This document shows positions 48,710 through 59,377 of a stretch of DNA of 64,000 nt, piece by piece. This stretch comes from Apricaphanius iberus. Its lineage: Eukaryota; Chordata; Actinopteri; Cyprinodontiformes; Aphaniidae. Below the pieces are notes generated by a model. It worked only from the letters and a program-made list of their open reading frames with translations, did no database searches and had not been told where the DNA came from. Location of the stretch: the NCBI GenBank assembly GCA_028564705.1, contig JAPXFQ010002904.1, positions 2,356,001 to 2,420,000 on the forward strand. The letters run 5' to 3'. How positions within the stretch are numbered: position 1 is the stretch's first letter; every line of letters begins with the position of its first letter. The position numbers and the translations under genes are program-made.

Positions 48710-50864
48710 GTTATATTTTAAATACCTATTCAGCATGTTGTGAATTTGTTTCAAAACATGTCGACCCTGACTGCCTCTGTATTTCATAAAGGGTTGTAGT
48801 TGCTAGCTAACAAAGCACAGAGGACTTGGTCTCTCCTTTAGAACATTATCACCTTGTCCAGTCCTCTGGAGGGCCTTGTTGTCCCCAGTGCAGCAGTTCC
48901 TGTTAGCGCTAATTAATTAAGAGGGCAGGTTGGCTGCAGTGGAGAATGGGCCCAGAGCCTTTTCGTCTTGCAGAAAACAAAGACAAAATGCCTAGAGACC
49001 AATCACCTCCCTTTTCCCATGATGAAACTACACAGCACTCTGAAATCAGCAGAGATTTAAGAACAGGTGAATTAGCAAGAGGAGTTTGCACCAGCTTTTT
49101 CTAATAAGGCAATACCTTTACATTTCTTCTTAGCTAATCTGTTGTAATTTGATCAAATTATTAACAATTGTATATTTTCTGTCTGTAATGTAACAGTTGG
49201 TTGAAAATACCTGCATCTTTGATATATAGATTTTACTCCTATGTAGAATGAGTTGTAAAGCACATTAGAATAAACCACTTAACACCAGTATACCGCCCTA
49301 CATCATAACATTAGCACAGTGTTCTTGTACTGAATGGAAATACAGTGTCAGAGGGAGATAGAGTCGGGAAGCAAGTGGGGGAAATAATACAACCACATTT
49401 AATGAAAGGTTAAATTTTCATTTACTCACTATTGACTGAGCTGAAAGGGCCATTATTTATTGTATTGGCATGATGTGGCCCATTAGTGCTGTATTGGAAT
49501 TGGTTTGGCTCCTTTCTCTCCCCCTTTCTCACTGACTGTGTTGCTCAGCGTTGTGAGATCGCTTCAAGCTAAAGTGTGAGAAAAGACCTATTTTTGTGTG
49601 TGTGTATTTTTTCCATGTGTGTGTTAGAGAGGCAAACGTAGGCTGATTCGAGCTCAAACTTTCCCCGCTGAATTCCATTTGTTTATTTATCCGCCATCTG
49701 CATCCCAAAATATTGCTCGGTGATTCGGGCATCGATCTGTTGTTCTCGCGATCTTACTGACTCATCAATGACAATCTAATTCTGTTTATCGCACTTTATC
49801 GCTTGCTGTCTCTGGAAAGTGACAAGACACATTGTTGCCGCGTGTAACCTAATAAAGCACTGCTTCGCTCAATCCAGATTAAGTCACAAGACGGGGTGGT
49901 CCCTCAAACACAGCGCATTCATTTAGAGCGGCCTTCTAATTGGGGTTGCTGCAGAGAAGCCGAGAGGTGCAAAGTCTTTCAAATCCTAGTCATCTTTCTT
50001 AAGACCAATTATTCATTCGTTTATTAGCATCCCAGTGCACACCGCACACAGTAGTGCAATAATAAAGGGAAATCTACATAATTCCATGCTTAAAAAAAGT
50101 AACCCAAGGCCAAACTGCACTCAAATATTCACACTAAAGACCAGGTCAGTGGTTTTTGAGGTTAATAAAGGTAGAAACATTTTGTTTCTTGAAAACAAAA
50201 CAGAAATCAGGTTTTATTTTTCTTATTTCTGTTGCTATATTACATTTAGTATCTACAATTTATCATAAAATTTGATCAATGATCACATCTTTTTAGTTAC
50301 TGGATTCTATTTAGATACCAACATTATAGTTTTCAGATAAAAGATGTATATTTATTTTAATTAAATATTTTTTTCCAACATTATTTTAATAACTTTAGAT
50401 GTAGAGAACTTTTTACTCGGCTTCTTCAAAATACTGTTTTTAAAGAAAATGTGATATTAAATAAATAATTAATAAATTAAATTAATATTAGCCTCATGCT
50501 GGGCTCATCACAGCTCCTGTCAGCCATTCTGGCTATTTAATAAAATGTTCTGGATCACATAGGTGCATATACACAAAGATTACTTTTCATGGAGCGGCAG
50601 AGGTCAGTGCCTTAAGAGTTGCTATGCCACTGTGAGTGCCATCTGGCAAACTGAGGTTAAGTTTACTGCTCTGATAGCAATGACCTGATATATTGGAAAA
50701 TTGGGTTTTTTTTATTTTCTGCATCACTAGCGGCTGCATAAGAAAGTGAACCTCACAGGTGAATTTAAGCATACATCATGCTACTCATACATGCTTGCTC
50801 TTTATTTTTATTACCCTTCCTCTCAGTTTCTTTCCTCTCTTTTTCCTATGCGCTACACAAACAG
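48706..50864. other. unannotated; conserved-noncoding candidate at 49540-49990
   Basis: 49540-49990 is repeat-free and of high complexity. It contains CCGCCATCTGCATCCCAAAA, GACTCATCAATGACAATCTA and CACTTTATCGCTTGCTGTC, and CpG dinucleotides are more frequent than around it. That texture fits an enhancer-like conserved element. No coding evidence is seen. Confidence 0.3.
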
Positions 50865-50985
50865 CATGGGGCTTTACTGGCTTGTTTTCTGTCTGTTGGC
50901 ACGCTGGGCCAGCATCCGACACCAGCTCTCTGCCACTTTCACAGGCTATAAACATCTGCGGAAGGCCTTTCATCTGGTCAATGTG
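50865..50985 (+). other. candidate exon with start codon and signal-like peptide (hypothetical)
   Basis: A pyrimidine-rich tract (TCTTTCCTCTCTTTTTCC at about 50828-50847) precedes ACACAAACAG, a possible acceptor at 50864. The exon opens C-ATG-GGG, with A at -3 and G at +4 around the ATG. It reads 40 codons and ends at AATGTG|GTAAGG (donor at 50986). The peptide begins MGLYWLVFCLLARWAS, hydrophobic like a signal peptide or anchor, and continues with LRKAFHLVNV. I recognise no family. The frame is also open upstream to 50746, so chance is quite possible. Confidence 0.28.
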
Positions 50986-52555
50986 GTAAGGGGACCCAGG
51001 GGCTCTGGAAGAAGGCCATGATAAAAACAGGGTTCCACTCTTGTTTTAGCAAGCTGAAGCCTGCCACTGTGACAAGCTGTGTTTTTTTTAAAAAAGGCAG
51101 ACGAAAAAAATTCTACATTCTAACACCACAAATTCATAGTTTCCTTATATATATATATGTGTGTGTGTGTGTAATTTTCCACTTATAATGTCTGTATATA
51201 GGGAGCAGTTACAAGAAGCAAAAGTAGCATGGATCATACACTGCAAAGCCTCTGGCATTTTGCTTTTACCTTGCTCGTAAATCTTAAGCAGCAAAGTGTC
51301 AATCAGCAGCAGTGTCTTCAGAAGAGATTTCATAATTCATCTATCTATATATAGAATCATATGGATTGGGGTATGTCTACAGTGTGTTTTATCTTATTGA
51401 AAGGGCGAGTGATTTTCTTTCAGCGCTGTGTCACGGTGGAGATGGACTGCAGTTCAACAACATTAATATTTAAGCAACCTCAGCAACTGCCTTCACCCTT
51501 ATACATTATTTGGGTACTTTGTGACACTCACAGATTGCTGTCCCTTGGTGACACAAGCAGCATCCAAAGCTCAGCTCTCATAGTGCCATGATAGAGATGC
51601 TCATATGTGACAACTGAAAGTGCAGGTATATCTATTCTCTCTGAAAGTAGTTGTTTGATGAGCCTTCAATCCAGTAGTTGTACACACTAGATAAAGGCAA
51701 TTGTAAAATCTAAACTTGAGCTTTAAGGAATATGAATATTAAATTCTGAATGTTTATTCATTCTTTTCAACACGATGACACAGACATAAAGATTTTTTTA
51801 ATGTAACTAAATAAAGTAAAATAAATAAAAAAAATAAAATAAAGAAAAAATGATTGCACAGATCACTTTCTAAACTTAGTAAAGCATCAACGATTGGTGT
51901 AGCTCGCATTCATAAACACCAGCCTCTTTCTGTAATTCCTAGAGATTTTGGATTCTTACCCTGACTCCAAATTGTTTTTTTTGGATGATAGATAGATGCT
52001 GGGAGTTAGCAAGGTTAGCATTTTTCAACCTTTCTTTTTTCTCTCACATTCTGAATGGACCACACAGCCTACATTTTATCATATAAATCACAGTTTTAAT
52101 TCAAATATAATTAATTTACTTTTGCATTTTAAACACCTCACTAAAACTGACAAAAGATGGTTTTGAAACTATTCAGCAACAGTGTTCACACCTATTTTCA
52201 GTACAAACTGGATTAGTGAGGTGCTTTCACTGCTCAGAAAAATAAATATATATTTTTTTTAAGTTAACCTGGCTGCTTCCTGGTCATGGGTAACTGTACA
52301 AAATGTGATTCTACCTTTTAAAGTAGATTTAGCTTTCACAAACACACAGTGATTGTAGTGGGCTGCTGGATATGGATGTGTCCATTTTCCTGAAGTTTGC
52401 AAATGCTTATTTGGTTGCATTAGTTAGATGCTTCTTTATTTTCATTGTGCAGTAAGATGTTTTTGTTTTCATTGCATGAGGGAACAGGAACCCTTTATCA
52501 CAAGGTTCTAGCCAGCCTTCATTCTTAACATCATATGCAAATGTTGGGACAAACA
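50986..52555. other. unannotated AT-rich DNA
   Basis: No element or gene is recognised. There are A-rich runs around 51800-51850 and a TA/TG repeat near 51150. Confidence 0.4.
51148..51172. repeat. (TA)n(TG)n compound microsatellite
   Basis: Six TA units run directly into seven GT units. Confidence 0.9.
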
Positions 52556-52892
52556 CATCCATCCATCCATTTTCTTAACCGCTTAATCCTTTATGGGTCG
52601 CGGGGGTGCTGGTGCCTATCTCCAGCTGTCAACGGGCGAGAGGCGGGGTACACCCTGGACAGATCGCCAATCCATCACAGGGCAGGACAAACAGGACAAA
52701 CAACCATGCACACACTCACACCTAAGGACAATTTACAGTGATCAATTAACCTGACAGTCATGTTTTTGGAATGTACCTGGAGGGAACCCACGCATGCACG
52801 GGGAGAACATGCAAACTCCATGCAGAAAGGACCTGGGGCGGGATATCGAACCCACAAACTTCTTTCTGCGAGGCAACGTGCTTACCCACTGT
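52556..52892 (-). mobile_element. tRNA-headed SINE with (GGAT)-type LINE tail, minus strand
   Basis: This is the same family as 20244-20598. On the minus strand it has a weak head (GTGGGTAAGCACGTTGCCTC), a box-B-like GTGGGTTCGATATCCCG, the central domain TGGAGTTTGCATGTTCTCCC, CTGTAAATTGTCCTTAGG, and a tail through AAGAAAATGGATGGATGG. Relative to the 20244 copy it lacks a short stretch near 52775 (the GGGAGGAAGCCAGAGT segment). It has no coding content. Confidence 0.78.
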
Positions 52893-53576
52893 CTAGTTTA
52901 TTAGAGGGTTTCTGTTACACATTGTACCTGTAAATCATTTCACAGACTTGAGGGAAGGTGGACTTACTGTCTCTATTGTTATGTTACTTAAAAGCTGGCC
53001 CATGCCTCACTTCTGCTTTAACCCTCTCTTCAACCTCTTCCCCTTCATATCCCATTTCTGGGGCTTAAAATGCATACCTATACACTTTCAGTATTGTCCG
53101 GAGCCAATAATGTACTGACCTGAAGCAGTTATGTGCTGTAGAACATTGTATTCTCATCTGGGTGGCGTGGCAACTGTAAAGAACACTCTGTCATGAAACA
53201 TGGCTTTGCTTACGCTCCATAGCTGCACGCCCAGGCGCCCACGATGCTCGTACATCAAGCGCCGGCCTTGTCGCTGGCTTTATTGAGAGCAAAAACAAAG
53301 GGTTGAGCTGTTTGGAATCCGTTTTTCTCAAGACAATTTTTCAGCATAGCACCAAAAGCTTTCTTTTTGGGCTTTTGAGGTGGCCAAGGAGGAGACAGCG
53401 AGCAATAAAATTGATGAATGGCAGATTGATGGACTTTAGTCTTCCACTGAGGAAAAAAACAAGAAAGATGCACATGATTCCAGCAAGAAACTCTGACTGA
53501 AGAAAATATTTTAATCCATGACCAATTTAAGTAACAATGATATTATTAGTCTGTAGAAATTATATATAAGAAAAGT
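52893..53576. other. unannotated DNA
   Basis: No repeat is recognised. 53260-53500 (AGCAAAAACAAAGGGTTGAG ... AATTGATGAATGGCAGATTG) is complex and open in short frames on both strands, but has no splice pair or family signal. Confidence 0.35.
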
Positions 53577-53764
53577 GTTTGTATTCAAGTAAACTTCAAA
53601 ATAGGCATACATTTTTTTTCTTCACATAACACTTCTGATTTAGGTTATCTAGTTGAATAATTATGGATATGCAATATTGGTTAATCTTTTTACATAAATC
53701 CAGCAATGAACATGTAATAGAAACATAATTGAAAAGAGACCAAAGTAAAGGCCACTGTGGCTGT
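53577..53764 (+). repeat. local direct duplication, copy A
   Basis: It aligns by eye with 54661-54872. Shared words in order are GTAAACTTCAAAATAGGC / GTAAAGTTCAAAATAGGC, GGATATGCAATATTGG / GGATATGTAATATTGG, ATAAATCCAGCAATGAAC (identical), AGAGACCAA (identical) and TGGCTGTG (identical). Copy B carries extra bases, so indels have accumulated. It matches no repeat family I know. Confidence 0.8.
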
Positions 53765-54004
53765 GCTCCTTAGCTATCCTTTGAGTTATGTTGTTGTCAG
53801 TGTTTAGTGGGTATTGTCATTCACCATCATAGAGATGGCGGTATATGGGAGTGGGTTGTCCGTCTTGACCCTCATCAATGCGTGATGCAACAACATGAGA
53901 GGTGCAGTCAAACCTTTCTCTCCATTTACTCATTTTCTGGTTAGTGTCACACTAGAAAATTTTCCTCCTCCCTAATACAAATATTTCATAAAGCATTTGT
54001 TCAA

Positions 54005-54625
54005 AATATAGTGTTATGGTCCCGAATACAGGGCAATATTATTTTCCATTGAAAACAATGAAAAAATGCATGGTCTTCTTATAATCAGGGCCTAACCACT
54101 GTACTGTATGTCGGCATTGCAAATGGATGCTCCTGGCATGAGATGAAGTAACACCAGAAAGCATCATCAATGGCTGTAAAAAGTGCTGCATATTAAATGA
54201 ACTGGATGGTAGTGAGGATGACGTTCTGTGGGAGGAGATGGGACCGCAGCATGACGGTGACAGTGAGCACAGCGAGGCAGAGGACGTCTGTGAGTAAAAG
54301 CCTCATGCAGACGTCATGTGACTTTTACATGTCATGAGCAAAGTTTTGACAGTTTTTCTTACAATGCTGTTTTTTTTGCTCAGTTTTGTTCAGTGTTGCT
54401 AGTATATTTCCAGACAAATCCCATAACACGCTAATATAGTACGGATAATTGTGACTGAATTAAAAAGATAAATATTAAAGCAGTCTGTAATTGCTATTTA
54501 AATAACTTCTCAAATGTCCAATGAAATATTTTTCTTTAAACAGTGAATTTAGTCTTTTTCTGAATATTCTTTTTGGAAAAGGGGGGTCATCTTATCAAAG
54601 CGGTCATCCTGTATTATATTTAAGG
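54005..54625 (+). mobile_element. pogo/Tigger-like DNA transposon, internally deleted
   Basis: The ends contain TAGTGTTATGGTCCCGAAT with TGGTCTTCTTATAATCAGGG on the left, and GGGGTCATCTTATCAAAGCG with GTCATCCTGTATTATA on the right. These are degenerate inverted copies of each other and typical of a fish pogo/Tigger family. Only the transposase C-terminus is left between them. Boundaries are accurate to about 20 bp. Confidence 0.6.
54142..54297 (+). pseudogene. pogo/Tigger transposase C-terminal fragment
   Basis: An open run of 51 codons ends in TAA. It contains PESIINGCKKCCILNELDGS, then EDDVLWEE and an acidic Ser/Glu/His tail. The order 'helix with K-C-C-I-x-N, DGSEDD, W/L-E, acidic tail' is the C-terminal end of pogo/Tigger-type DDE transposases. 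The DNA-binding and catalytic domains are missing, so no active enzyme can be made. There is no start codon in context. Confidence 0.65.
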
Positions 54626-54660
54626 GGAGTGCAAAGCAGCTGGTATTTGTATTTGAGGGG

Positions 54661-54872
54661 GTTTATTTGTATTTGAGTAAAGTTCAAAATAGGCGTAAAA
54701 ATCAATTTTAAGAGTTACATATCTTTTTTTATGGTTATTTAATTATCCATTATAATAATTCTGGATATGTAATATTGGTAGATTTTTATTTATTTTACCA
54801 TAAATCCAGCAATGAACGTGTATCAGGAACATCAATGACAAGAGACCAACAAGGGCAGAAAATGGCTGTGAG
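54661..54872 (+). repeat. local direct duplication, copy B
   Basis: Partner of 53577-53764 (see there). It is preceded by an extra tandem copy of TATTTGTATTTGAG (54643-54656, then 54664-54677). The pogo/Tigger element lies between the two copies. Confidence 0.8.
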
Positions 54873-55059
54873 GATGATTTGGGAGGATAGATTTTGGGTT
54901 GTGTTTGTGTGATTATGCATGTTAGATGTTCTGCTTCTTTTGCACTCTGTTTCCTGAAAGTTATAAACTTCCTCCGGAACCCAGTTAAGTAAAAATCTAT
55001 TCAACAAAAATAGCCATGCGGTCAAGTTTTTTCGCTTCTTTATCCCACTAATCCTTGTT

Positions 55060-56735
55060 CCTGGTCTCTGTTTTTGCCTATAACATTTCAGGTTATGGTG
55101 TTACTGAAGAAATTGAAACCCTCCTCTTGTCCTTTTGATGTCATACCCACATCTCTGTACCTTAAGTTAACTGACCTTCTTGTTCCATATGTCGTCAACC
55201 TTATCAATACTTCCCTGTCCTTTGAGTCCGTTGTGATCCTTTTTAAACAAGCAGCGACAAGTCCCATCTTAAAAAAAAAAAACTAGCTTGGACCCAAATG
55301 AGCCCAGTAATTACCGGCCCATATCAAAATGACCATTTCTACCTAAAGTATTGGAGAAAGTGGTGGCTGAGCAGTTGACTGCTTTCCTGCATAATAATGA
55401 ACTGTGGACAAATTTCAATCGGGTTTCCCCAAGATGCACTCAACTGAGACTGCCTTGCTAAATGTGTCCAATAACATCCGGATGGCTGCTGATTCTGGGC
55501 AGTATTCAGTTCTGGTTCTGTTGGATTTATCTGCAGCATTCGACACTGTGGACCATACATTGTTACTAGAGGGATTAAATGTAGACTTTGATGTTTCTGG
55601 AACACACCTGAAGTGGTTTGCCTCCTATTTGAAAGATAGAACAATCTCTGTGGGTTGTTGAACGATAACTTGTCTCAGGCCGCTTGTCTGTTATATGGTG
55701 TCTGTCAGGGGTCAGTTTTAGGACTAATTTTGTTTTATTGTATATCAGTCCTCATGGAAATATCATCGGCCATTTTAAGAATGTGTCTTATCATCTCTAT
55801 GCTGATGATATTCAACTCTATTGTTCTTTTAGAGAGTCAGAGCTGCTTAGACTATCTGAATTTCTGGAGTGTTTCGCAAATGTTCAGACCTGGCTCACTA
55901 AAAATTGTCTTAAGTTAAATGCTAAAAAGACTGAGACATTGATAATTGCTCCAGAGCAAAAAATCCCCGCCATTAAAACTCTCCTTGGTCCCTTGGCCTC
56001 TTCTGTTCAGTTGATTGTCAAAAATCTTGGTCTTTGTATTAATTAATCATTGTCCATTGACAACCATTTAAAACTTTTGGTTAACAATTTTTTTGTATCA
56101 TTTGAGAAACATTGCCAAATTTAAATACATTTTATCCAACTCTGGCCTCATATTGGTAATTCATGCTTTTATTATGTCTCGTTTAGATTACTGTAATTGC
56201 CTTTTTACCTGTTTTAACAAAACTCCTCTGAACCACCTTCAAATTGTTCAGAACGCTGCAGCAAGGCTTTTAACAGGATCTGCCAGACATTCTTCTATTA
56301 CACCAATTTTATCTTCCTTGCACTGGCTCCCAGTCAAATACAGATTTGATTTTAACATTTTAGTTATAACTTTTAGATCTTTGCATGGACAGGTCCCTAA
56401 ATATATTTCTGATCTGCTGTGCCCCTACCAGCCTGTTCGAGAGCTTTGGTCCTTGGACCAGAACCTTCTCAAGATCCTGTTTTAAGACCAGAGGAGACAT
56501 ATCTTTTCAGGCTGTGGCTCCAAAGCTTTGGAATGCCCTGTCAACATCCTTGCGTGCGGCCGATTCTGTTGAAACTTTTCGAAAAGCAGTTGAAGACATT
56601 TCTTTTTAGACAAGCTTTTAGTTGATTTTTCTATGTACGCATGTTCTTGTTTTTACCTGTTTTTGTTCTTGTAAAGCACTTTGGGATTTTATCTGTGAAA
56701 GGTACTCTATAAATAAATGTTCTTCTTCGATGCTG
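55060..56735 (+). mobile_element. L2-clade LINE, 5'-truncated, plus strand
   Basis: It contains an almost complete reverse transcriptase and C-terminal region but no endonuclease. The 3' end, AAAGCACTTTGGGATTTTAT followed by GTGAAAGGTACTCTATAAAT, is the classical L2-type tail. The element begins within the coding region near 55060, as expected for incomplete reverse transcription. It belongs to a different subfamily from the copy at 14700-16200. Confidence 0.8.
55089..56620 (+). pseudogene. L2-type reverse transcriptase pseudogene
   Basis: Domains in order, with frame changes between them: LLKKLKPSSCPFDVIPTSLY (55098-55157), a PISK block near 55320 with a stop, then FQSGFPKMHSTETALLNVSN and VLLDLSAAFDTVDH (55407-55556; catalytic D kept). 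The GSVLG block near 55710 follows, then YHLYADDIQLY (about 55789-55821; both catalytic D kept), LKLNAKKTETLIIAPE, FIMSRLDYCNCLFTC, IVQNAAARLL, LHWLPVKYR and the C-terminal PEETYLFRLW. At least four frameshifts and a stop inactivate it, yet the YADD box is intact, unlike the copy at 15243-16080. Confidence 0.82.
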
Positions 56736-56908
56736 CTCTGTCCGAGGAGCTGGGTCAATCACATCTTTTCCCTTCCCATCCCCAACTCCTGTCACTCATG
56801 CTCCCGAATACAAATATTACTTCAAGTATTTGTTCTTCAAGTGTTTGTAAAAAACACATTATTTTTGCCTTTCCAAATACTCTATTTGGGTTCGGCTCCA
56901 CCCCTAAT
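56736..56908. repeat. possible fragment of a dispersed repeat
   Basis: GAATACAAATATTACTTCAA, GTATTTGTTCTTCAAGTG and TTTGGGTTCGGCTCCACCCC recall one end of a fish MITE, cut by the element that starts at 56909. It is not secure. Confidence 0.35.
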
Positions 56909-57088
56909 TTAGCCTGGCGTAGCCATACTCAATTCTAATCAGAATGTGAGTCTGATAATGCTCCATTGGGCTGTGATTATGAGGCGTGTTTTAACTGAAC
57001 CAGGAAAAAAAATGCCTCTGCAATTAATTGGATAGACCTATAACTAATCAGAGCAACAGGAGTGTGTGATGTTACTCTGCAGAGCAAC

Positions 57089-58695
57089 AGAATCAGAATC
57101 AGAATCAGTTTATTGGCCAAGTATGTCACATACAAGGAATTTGACTCCGGCAAACTTTTTCCTCCAGTACAGAACTTGAATAAGTGAAATAAAAAAAGAA
57201 AAAAAGAAAAATAAGAACAAAAATAAGTAAAAATACAAATAAATATCAGATCGTAAATAATAAAGGATAATATATACACCAAGCCGGGGTTATTTTACAG
57301 TGAGTATGTACAGAAGTGCAGAGTTATAGTTTATTGTTATGTGAGTGCACTCACACACTGTGACTAGACAGAGTTCGTCAGAGCGACAGCCTGGGGGAAA
57401 AAACTGTTTTTGTGTCGGGTGGTTTTGGCGTACAACGCTCTGTAACGCCGACCTGAGGGGAGGAGCCTAAACAGATTGTGGCCAGGGTGTGAGGGGTCAG
57501 AGGTGATTTTCCTGGCCCGCTTCCTGACCCTGGCCCGGAATAGGTCCTGAATGGAGGGAAGATCGGTTCCTATGATCCTCTCTGCAGTCCTGACTGTTCT
57601 CTGCAGTCTGTCCTTGTCTTGCCTGGTGACGGATCCGAACCAGACAGAGATGGATGAGGTCAGGACAGACTGGACTATTGCTGTGTAGAAGATGATCAGC
57701 AGCTCCTGGGGCAGGTTGAACTTCCTGAGCTGACGCAGAAAGTACAGCCTTTGCTGGGCCTTTTTCCTTATTATGTTGATGTGTGAGGTCCACTTCAGGT
57801 CCCGTGTGATGGTGGATCCTAGGAACCTGAAAGACTCCACTGTGGGGACTGGCTTGTTGAGGATCATGAGAGGAGATGTTGATGGTGGTCTCTTCCTGAA
57901 GTCCACTGTCATCTCCACAGTTTTGAGCGGGTTTAGCTCCAGGTGGTTCTGACTGCACCAGAGAACCAGCTGTTCCACTTCCTTTCTGTACACAGACTCG
58001 TCGCCGTCGCGGATGAGTCCAATGACGGTGGTGTCATCTGCAAACTTCAGGAGTTTCACAGAAGGGTCCCTCGACGTGCAGTCAGTGGTGTAAAGGGAGA
58101 AGAGCAGTGGGGAGAGAACACATCCCTGGGGGGCGCCGATGCTGAGGGAACGGGAGCTGGATGTGAACTTACCCAGTTTCACCTGCTGCCTCCTGTCAGT
58201 CAGGAAACTGGTAATCCACTGACAGGTGGATGGAGGCACGGTGAGCTGGGACAGTTTTTGGTGGAGGAGCTCTGGGACAATGGTGTTAAACGCAGAGCTG
58301 AAGTCCACAAACAGGACCCGAGCGTAGGTACCTGCAGAGTCTAGATGGTGCAGGATGTAGTGTAGAGCCATGTTGACGGCATCATCCACTGACCTGTTTG
58401 ATCTGTAGGCGAACTGCAGGGGGTCTAGCAGGGGATCTGTGATGTCCTTCAGGTGGGTCAGTACCAGACGCTCAAAGGATTTCATGACCACAGATGTTAG
58501 GGCAACTGGTCTGTAGTCATTTAATCCAGTGACTGGGGACTTCTTGGGAACCGGTATGATGGTGGAGCGTTTGAGGCAGGAGGGGACCTCACACAGCTCC
58601 AGGGAGTTATTGAAGATCTGGGTGAAGATGGGAGCCAGCTGGTCAGCACAGAATTTCAGAGAGGCTGGGGACACTCCGTCTGGTCTGTTCCTTTC
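57089..58695 (-). mobile_element. Rex1/Babar-type LINE, 5'-truncated, minus strand
   Basis: Read on the minus strand: open reverse-transcriptase frame, a 3' untranslated part of about 255 bp (57109-57363), then a tail of tandem CTGATT units (CTGATTCTGATTCTGATTCTG at 57089-57109). A short tandem oligonucleotide tail in place of poly-A is characteristic of Rex1/Babar. The RT sequence type fits too, although RTE/CR1 relatives cannot be excluded by eye. The 5' end breaks near 58695 inside the coding region. No target duplication was identified. Confidence 0.7.
57364..58674 (-). CDS. LINE reverse transcriptase, intact frame, 5'-partial
   Basis: This RNA-directed DNA polymerase copies LINE RNA at the target site. 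The frame has 436 codons without a stop. Motifs by residue: [17 protein letters not shown] (54-70), [11 protein letters not shown] (122-132, first catalytic D at 124), [13 protein letters not shown] (180-192), FADDTTVIG (211-219, D213 and D214), [14 protein letters not shown] (about 246-259), [23 protein letters not shown], and the C-terminal [19 protein letters not shown]. All catalytic aspartates are kept. The endonuclease is absent, because the element is 5'-truncated about 20 bp upstream. The first codon is GTG, and the first in-frame ATG is residue 64, so a full domain is unlikely to be translated. The intact frame suggests a fairly young insertion. Confidence 0.85.
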   Translation of the reverse strand: MSPASLKFCADQLAPIFTQIFNNSLELCEVPSCLKRSTIIPVPKKSPVTGLNDYRPVALTSVVMKSFERLVLTHLKDITDPLLDPLQFAYRSNRSVDDAVNMALHYILHHLDSAGTYARVLFVDFSSAFNTIVPELLHQKLSQLTVPPSTCQWITSFLTDRRQQVKLGKFTSSSRSLSIGAPQGCVLSPLLFSLYTTDCTSRDPSVKLLKFADDTTVIGLIRDGDESVYRKEVEQLVLWCSQNHLELNPLKTVEMTVDFRKRPPSTSPLMILNKPVPTVESFRFLGSTITRDLKWTSHINIIRKKAQQRLYFLRQLRKFNLPQELLIIFYTAIVQSVLTSSISVWFGSVTRQDKDRLQRTVRTAERIIGTDLPSIQDLFRARVRKRARKITSDPSHPGHNLFRLLPSGRRYRALYAKTTRHKNSFFPQAVALTNSV

Positions 58696-58976
58696 TTAAA
58701 ATTCCTCTTTTACAATTAGTGCGCTGTCGACATCTACACATCTCAGTTCTCCAGCGACAGCCATCATTGTAGTAAACTAATTCAATCCAGGCGCTCTTTG
58801 GTGCCGTGGTTGATTACGTTACTGTTGTTCACATGTCAATCATCGTAAGCCCGATTTAATTGGTCCGAACAGATCTTGTTTGGGCATAAATGCTCCTCAA
58901 CGGAGGAATGCCAGACCGAAATTCCAGATCATGTTGTGGGCGGAACTTCGGCTGGCAGCCAGGCTACCCCTAATAT

Positions 58977-59060
58977 ATATACAGGGCTGGGTGGTAGGCC
59001 GAAAATGTACCTATACAAAATTTTTTGACTGTTACCGAGGTCATTTTGCCCATGTCTGTA
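58977..59060. mobile_element. possible hAT-type MITE fragment
   Basis: ACAGGGCTGGGTGGTAGGCC followed by AAAATGTACC and TGACTGTTACCGAGGTCATT resembles the start of a fish MITE whose consensus opens CAGGGCTGGGCGATA. The other end was not found. Confidence 0.4.
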
Positions 59061-59377
59061 AATTCGGTATCTAAAAAAAAATGAAAAAATTAAAAGATGG
59101 GTTTTAGTGTAGTGGCACTCAAGCCCCTTTAAGGAATGAGTGCTGCCTTGAGTCACGTGACTTCCCAATCTAGAAGAGAGCAAGCCTGCTAACGTAGCAA
59201 CTGTGTCGCTAAATTTAGCTCCTGCAGCGACTGTTTTTCACAAAAAAGCGACTAGCAACAAATATGGTGAATTTGATGGTGTTAGTGGATACTTTGAGAC
59301 ACTAACATGGAGCACGTAGTATTGCTACAGCTTTCACTCAATTCATCAAGAGCCACCATATACTGACAGATCCTTGA

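Larger units (their letters stand above)
56909..58966. mobile_element. MITE interrupted by a Rex1/Babar-type LINE, with 8-bp flanking repeat
   Basis: The left end is TTAGCCTGGCGTAGCCA and the right end is CTGGCAGCCAGGCTA. TAGCCTGGC/GCCAGGCTA are inverted repeats. CCCCTAAT lies immediately outside both (56901-56908 and 58967-58974), an 8-bp duplication as in hAT elements. Without the LINE the element is about 450 bp: 56909-57088 plus about 58694-58966. Its right arm contains CAGACCGAAATTCCAGATCA and GTTGTGGGCGGAACTTCGG, phrases common in fish genomes. Confidence 0.65.

Noticed and set aside
57497..58344. Open frames overlapping the LINE reverse transcriptase (57497-57958 minus in another frame; 57943-58344 plus)
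   Set aside because: They are shadow frames of the real reverse transcriptase, which has all family motifs in its own frame.
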